Shown here: piece by piece, positions 22,410 to 23,870 of the stretch
Layout of the letters: every line of letters begins with the position of its first letter
Position numbering within the stretch: position 1 is the first letter of the stretch
Virus record (IMG/VR): IMGVR_UViG_3300020457_001285
Coordinates: 1-23,870 of that record
Length of the DNA stretch: 23,870 bases
From: a virus
Direction: 5' to 3' (one strand)
The notes under the pieces: model-generated
The model's database searches: none
Told to the model about the DNA's origin: nothing
What the model saw: only the letters and a program-made list of their open reading frames with translations
Position numbers and translations under genes: made by a program

Positions 22410-22845
22410 TAGTTATTTGTTAGGACATTGGACTAACAGACAACAAGCTCAGTCAAACCCCCACCGTTTCTCCCAGTGTGAAATTATCTGGGAGAAAGAT
22501 GGTGATTGGTATACTTCCAAGAATTTTTATAGAGTAGACGGAAAGACAAATCCGTATAGGCATAAGAAACATAGATTCGTTCAAACATCCTCCACGACTG
22601 CGATCATGGAGAACTATCATCTTGACTTGACAAGGCATGGTGAATGTGATATGATGTTTACGTTCCAAGATAATGTTTGGCATGGATCACTTAATAGTGA
22701 TTTGTGTCTAGGTGAGCGAGGAAGTCGCATTGTCTCCGAAATACATCTTTTCGGAGATAAACTTCACAGCAAGGATCAAGGATTTGATTCTAACAACAAC
22801 GTTGTTTGGGGTAGTCCTGACTTGTTCCGATTTATTAGATTATGA
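22399..22845 (+). CDS. cpeT: CpeT-like phycobiliprotein lyase
   Basis: CpeT/CpcT-type proteins bind bilins and attach them to a cysteine of phycoerythrin or phycocyanin beta subunits. The N-terminus 'LLGHWTNRQQAQSNPHRFSQ' (7-26) matches the family start 'L.G.F.N..QA...P..F', and 'WYTSKNFYRVDGKTNPYRHK' follows as in CpeT. 'HGECDMMFTFQDNVWHGSL' and the closing 'GSPDLFRFIRL' fit the barrel. The 148 residues are shorter than host CpeT (about 200), as in other cyanophage versions, so lyase activity may differ. It works downstream of ho1-type chromophore supply. The start lies in the end of cp12, which suggests coupled translation. Confidence 0.88.
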   Translation: MTIDSYLLGHWTNRQQAQSNPHRFSQCEIIWEKDGDWYTSKNFYRVDGKTNPYRHKKHRFVQTSSTTAIMENYHLDLTRHGECDMMFTFQDNVWHGSLNSDLCLGERGSRIVSEIHLFGDKLHSKDQGFDSNNNVVWGSPDLFRFIRL

Positions 22846-23045
22846 ATAAAGACAAAAGAAAACTAAGAGCACAAGTTAAATCCAGATGGTATTATATCTT
22901 CTGGGGTGCTGCTACTGTATCTGTATTTGCAGGTCAGATTCACGTTGGTAACGGATTTAATAGGATGTCAGAAACACTTGAGAAGGTGTTTGAACGACCT
23001 GTTATGATCGAGGTTCCTTATCCTAGAGATGGCGTTATATATTAA
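22842..23045 (+). CDS. Small single-pass membrane protein (67 aa)
   Basis: The ATG overlaps the cpeT stop (ATGA). The N-terminus is basic (MNKDKRKLRAQVKSRW), with one membrane segment at about 17-32 ('YYIFWGAATVSVFAGQ') and then 'FERPVMIEVPYPRDGVIY' at the C-terminus. By the positive-inside rule the short basic end is cytoplasmic. I recall small proteins of this type in cyanomyovirus genomes but know no function. It may be linked to cp12 and cpeT through co-expression. Confidence 0.7.
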   Translation: MNKDKRKLRAQVKSRWYYIFWGAATVSVFAGQIHVGNGFNRMSETLEKVFERPVMIEVPYPRDGVIY

Positions 23046-23093
23046 AAACCGTTGAGGAAATCTTAATTCATCCTTAAATGTAGCAAGAAATAC

Positions 23094-23122
23094 TTGTATT
23101 TCAACACATACTATGCTAAATT
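23094..23122 (+). promoter_or_regulatory. Possible host-type promoter in the 23046-23151 gap
   Basis: TTGTAT (23094-23099), a 17-base spacer and TAAATT (23117-23122) preceded by TG give a weak extended -10 promoter in front of two small ORFs. The -35 matches consensus at only 3-4 positions. The rest of this 106-base gap shows nothing else. Confidence 0.3.
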
Positions 23123-23151
23123 GTTAGGTATCACAAATTAAGACACGACCA

Positions 23152-23334
23152 TTGACTTACAAACGTAATCCCGAAGGGGTAAAAACTCTAACGGACGAAG
23201 AATGGGTGGAAATGATCGCTATTAAACAAGCCATAGCAGAAAATCCGTCTACTGTTCATCCAAGAAAAATGGAATACTTTACTGAACTATTAGTTCGGTC
23301 TGATTCTATCTACACAAGGCATTTACGATCATGA
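23152..23334 (+). CDS. Small hypothetical protein (60 aa), TTG start
   Basis: The TTG at 23152 gives 'MTYKRNPEGVKTLTDEEWVE', then 'MIAIKQAIAENPSTVHPRKM' and 'EYFTELLVRSDSIYTRHLRS'. The composition looks like a real soluble helical protein. No ATG occurs until 23212, which would remove a third of it. The TTG start has no clear Shine-Dalgarno, so the exact start is uncertain. The stop overlaps the next ATG (ATGA at 23331), supporting coding. I recognise no family. Confidence 0.55.
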   Translation: MTYKRNPEGVKTLTDEEWVEMIAIKQAIAENPSTVHPRKMEYFTELLVRSDSIYTRHLRS

Positions 23335-23525
23335 GTGGAGATTCATCCTTAAATTCCCACACCCATAATGACGAACAACCTGTAATTTTTTATTCAAATG
23401 CTATGACGGAGGCAAAGAGAATTGTCCTCCTTCATAAACGTCAGCAATACCAAAACGAGATCCTTGAATGGCAAGGTTACTCTGTTCAAACCAGATGGAG
23501 AACAGGGAGTCCTATGCAGGGATAA
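23331..23525 (+). CDS. Small hypothetical protein (64 aa)
   Basis: Coupled to the previous ORF by ATGA. The product begins MSGDSSLNSHTHNDEQPVIF and contains 'AKRIVLLHKRQQYQNEILEWQGY', a probable amphipathic helix with a basic end. It has no membrane segment and no known motif. The stop TAA overlaps the gp5 late box (GATAAATAAC), so the gene is tightly packed against the next promoter. Confidence 0.55.
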   Translation: MSGDSSLNSHTHNDEQPVIFYSNAMTEAKRIVLLHKRQQYQNEILEWQGYSVQTRWRTGSPMQG

Positions 23526-23530
23526 ATAAC
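23521..23530 (+). promoter_or_regulatory. Late promoter for gp5
   Basis: GATAAATAAC has the late box TAAATA at 23523-23528, 18 bases before the gp5 ATG. The spacing equals that of the gp26 promoter. Confidence 0.65.
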
Positions 23531-23547
23531 TAAAAACCTGCAGAGTT

Positions 23548-23870
23548 ATGTCGTTAGATAATCTGTTCTTAGAAGAAACAGATCAAATTAATTTTATCGG
23601 AAAAGATGGTTTTTTCTGGTGGGTTGGTGAGGTCGAAGATAATGAAGACCCTATGGAATTAGGTAGGGTTAAGGTTCGAGTAGTTGGATATTATACTAAT
23701 TTTAGAGGTGGAACTGTAGCAGATCTTCCATCAGAGAATTTACCTTGGGCTACAGTATTACAACATACATCTCAAGCAGGTAACGATGGACAAGGAGAAT
23801 CATCAGGACAATTACAACCTGGTGCTATTGTTATGGGTTTCTTTATGGATGGAGAAGTCGCACAGATGCC
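23548..23870 (+). CDS. gp5: gp5-like baseplate hub protein (N-terminal OB domain), 3' truncated
   Basis: ATG at 23548, open to the window end (107 codons). 'FFWWVGEVEDNEDPMELGRV' and then 'KVRVVGYY' match the T4 gp5 N-terminus 'NWFVGVVEDRMDPLKLGRVRVRVVG', and 'SENLPWATVLQHTSQAG' matches 'TEKLPWMSVIQPITSA'. This is the OB-fold domain that binds gp27. In T4 a lysozyme domain and a beta-helix needle follow, but whether this phage keeps the lysozyme cannot be seen here. T4 gp5-gp27 form the puncturing device. It has its own late promoter. Confidence 0.9.
   Translation, partial: MSLDNLFLEETDQINFIGKDGFFWWVGEVEDNEDPMELGRVKVRVVGYYTNFRGGTVADLPSENLPWATVLQHTSQAGNDGQGESSGQLQPGAIVMGFFMDGEVAQM

Noticed and set aside
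1-23870. tRNA genes, CRISPR arrays, insertion sequences, attachment sites
   Set aside because: I saw no cloverleaf-like segments, spaced direct repeats, transposase genes or terminal inverted repeats. The intergenic gaps are nearly all under about 110 bases.

Overview
The window reads as part of a T4-like cyanomyovirus genome, most likely from a phage of marine Synechococcus or Prochlorococcus. It carries T4 replication and late-transcription genes (gp33, gp59, gp32), T4 baseplate, tail and head genes (gp53, gp48, gp4, gp54, gp26, gp27, gp5), and the host-derived metabolic genes typical of this group (thyX, ho1, phoH, purC, a tryptophan-halogenase-type flavoprotein, cp12, cpeT). The DNA is AT-rich, genes abut or overlap by 1 to 11 bases, and T4-type late -10 boxes (TAAATA within CTAAATAAC or GATAAATAAC) precede several gene groups. 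I see no tRNA, rRNA, CRISPR array or insertion sequence, and no gene-free stretch longer than 300 bases.

Layout. 1-5674: a tightly packed + strand run comprising the end of a thermonuclease-like gene, a small membrane protein, thyX, ho1, an FmdB-like small protein, phoH, an MGME1/RecB-type exonuclease, gp33, gp59, a 59-residue ORF, a DUF1825 protein, purC and a His-rich hypothetical. 5687-6693: gp32 with its own late promoter, a leader hairpin and a terminator. 6675-8245: a self-contained unit of five small secreted or membrane proteins, with a host-type extended -10 promoter in front and a hairpin behind. 8278-9815: a small ORF and the halogenase-like gene. 9799-11624: gp53 and gp48, the only - strand genes. 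11641-13109: gp4 and gp54, then a terminator. 13128-22153: the tail-hub operon of gp26 with a probable -1 frameshift extension, two giant paralogous tape-measure-like proteins and gp27. 22151-23525: cp12, cpeT and three small ORFs. 23523-23870: a late promoter and the start of gp5.

How the genes work together. thyX and purC support nucleotide supply, and gp59, gp32 and the exonuclease act at the replication fork. gp33 couples replication to late transcription from the TAAATA promoters. ho1 and cpeT act on bilin and phycobiliprotein metabolism, while cp12 should switch off the Calvin cycle and leave reductant for phage DNA synthesis. The second half builds the baseplate hub and tail tube.

The best candidate for something not widely described is the end of gp26. 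A T TTT TTC slippery heptamer, with an SD-like sequence 8 nt upstream, would shift ribosomes into a 65-codon -1 ORF that has no usual start codon in its first half. This is the tail-chaperone frameshift arrangement of lambda-like phages, placed directly before two tape-measure-like genes in a T4-type genome. Other points of interest are the apparent Glu-to-Gln change in the halogenase active site, the small membrane-protein cassette, the face-to-face late promoters between gp48 and gp4, and the covarying mini-hairpins behind two terminators.
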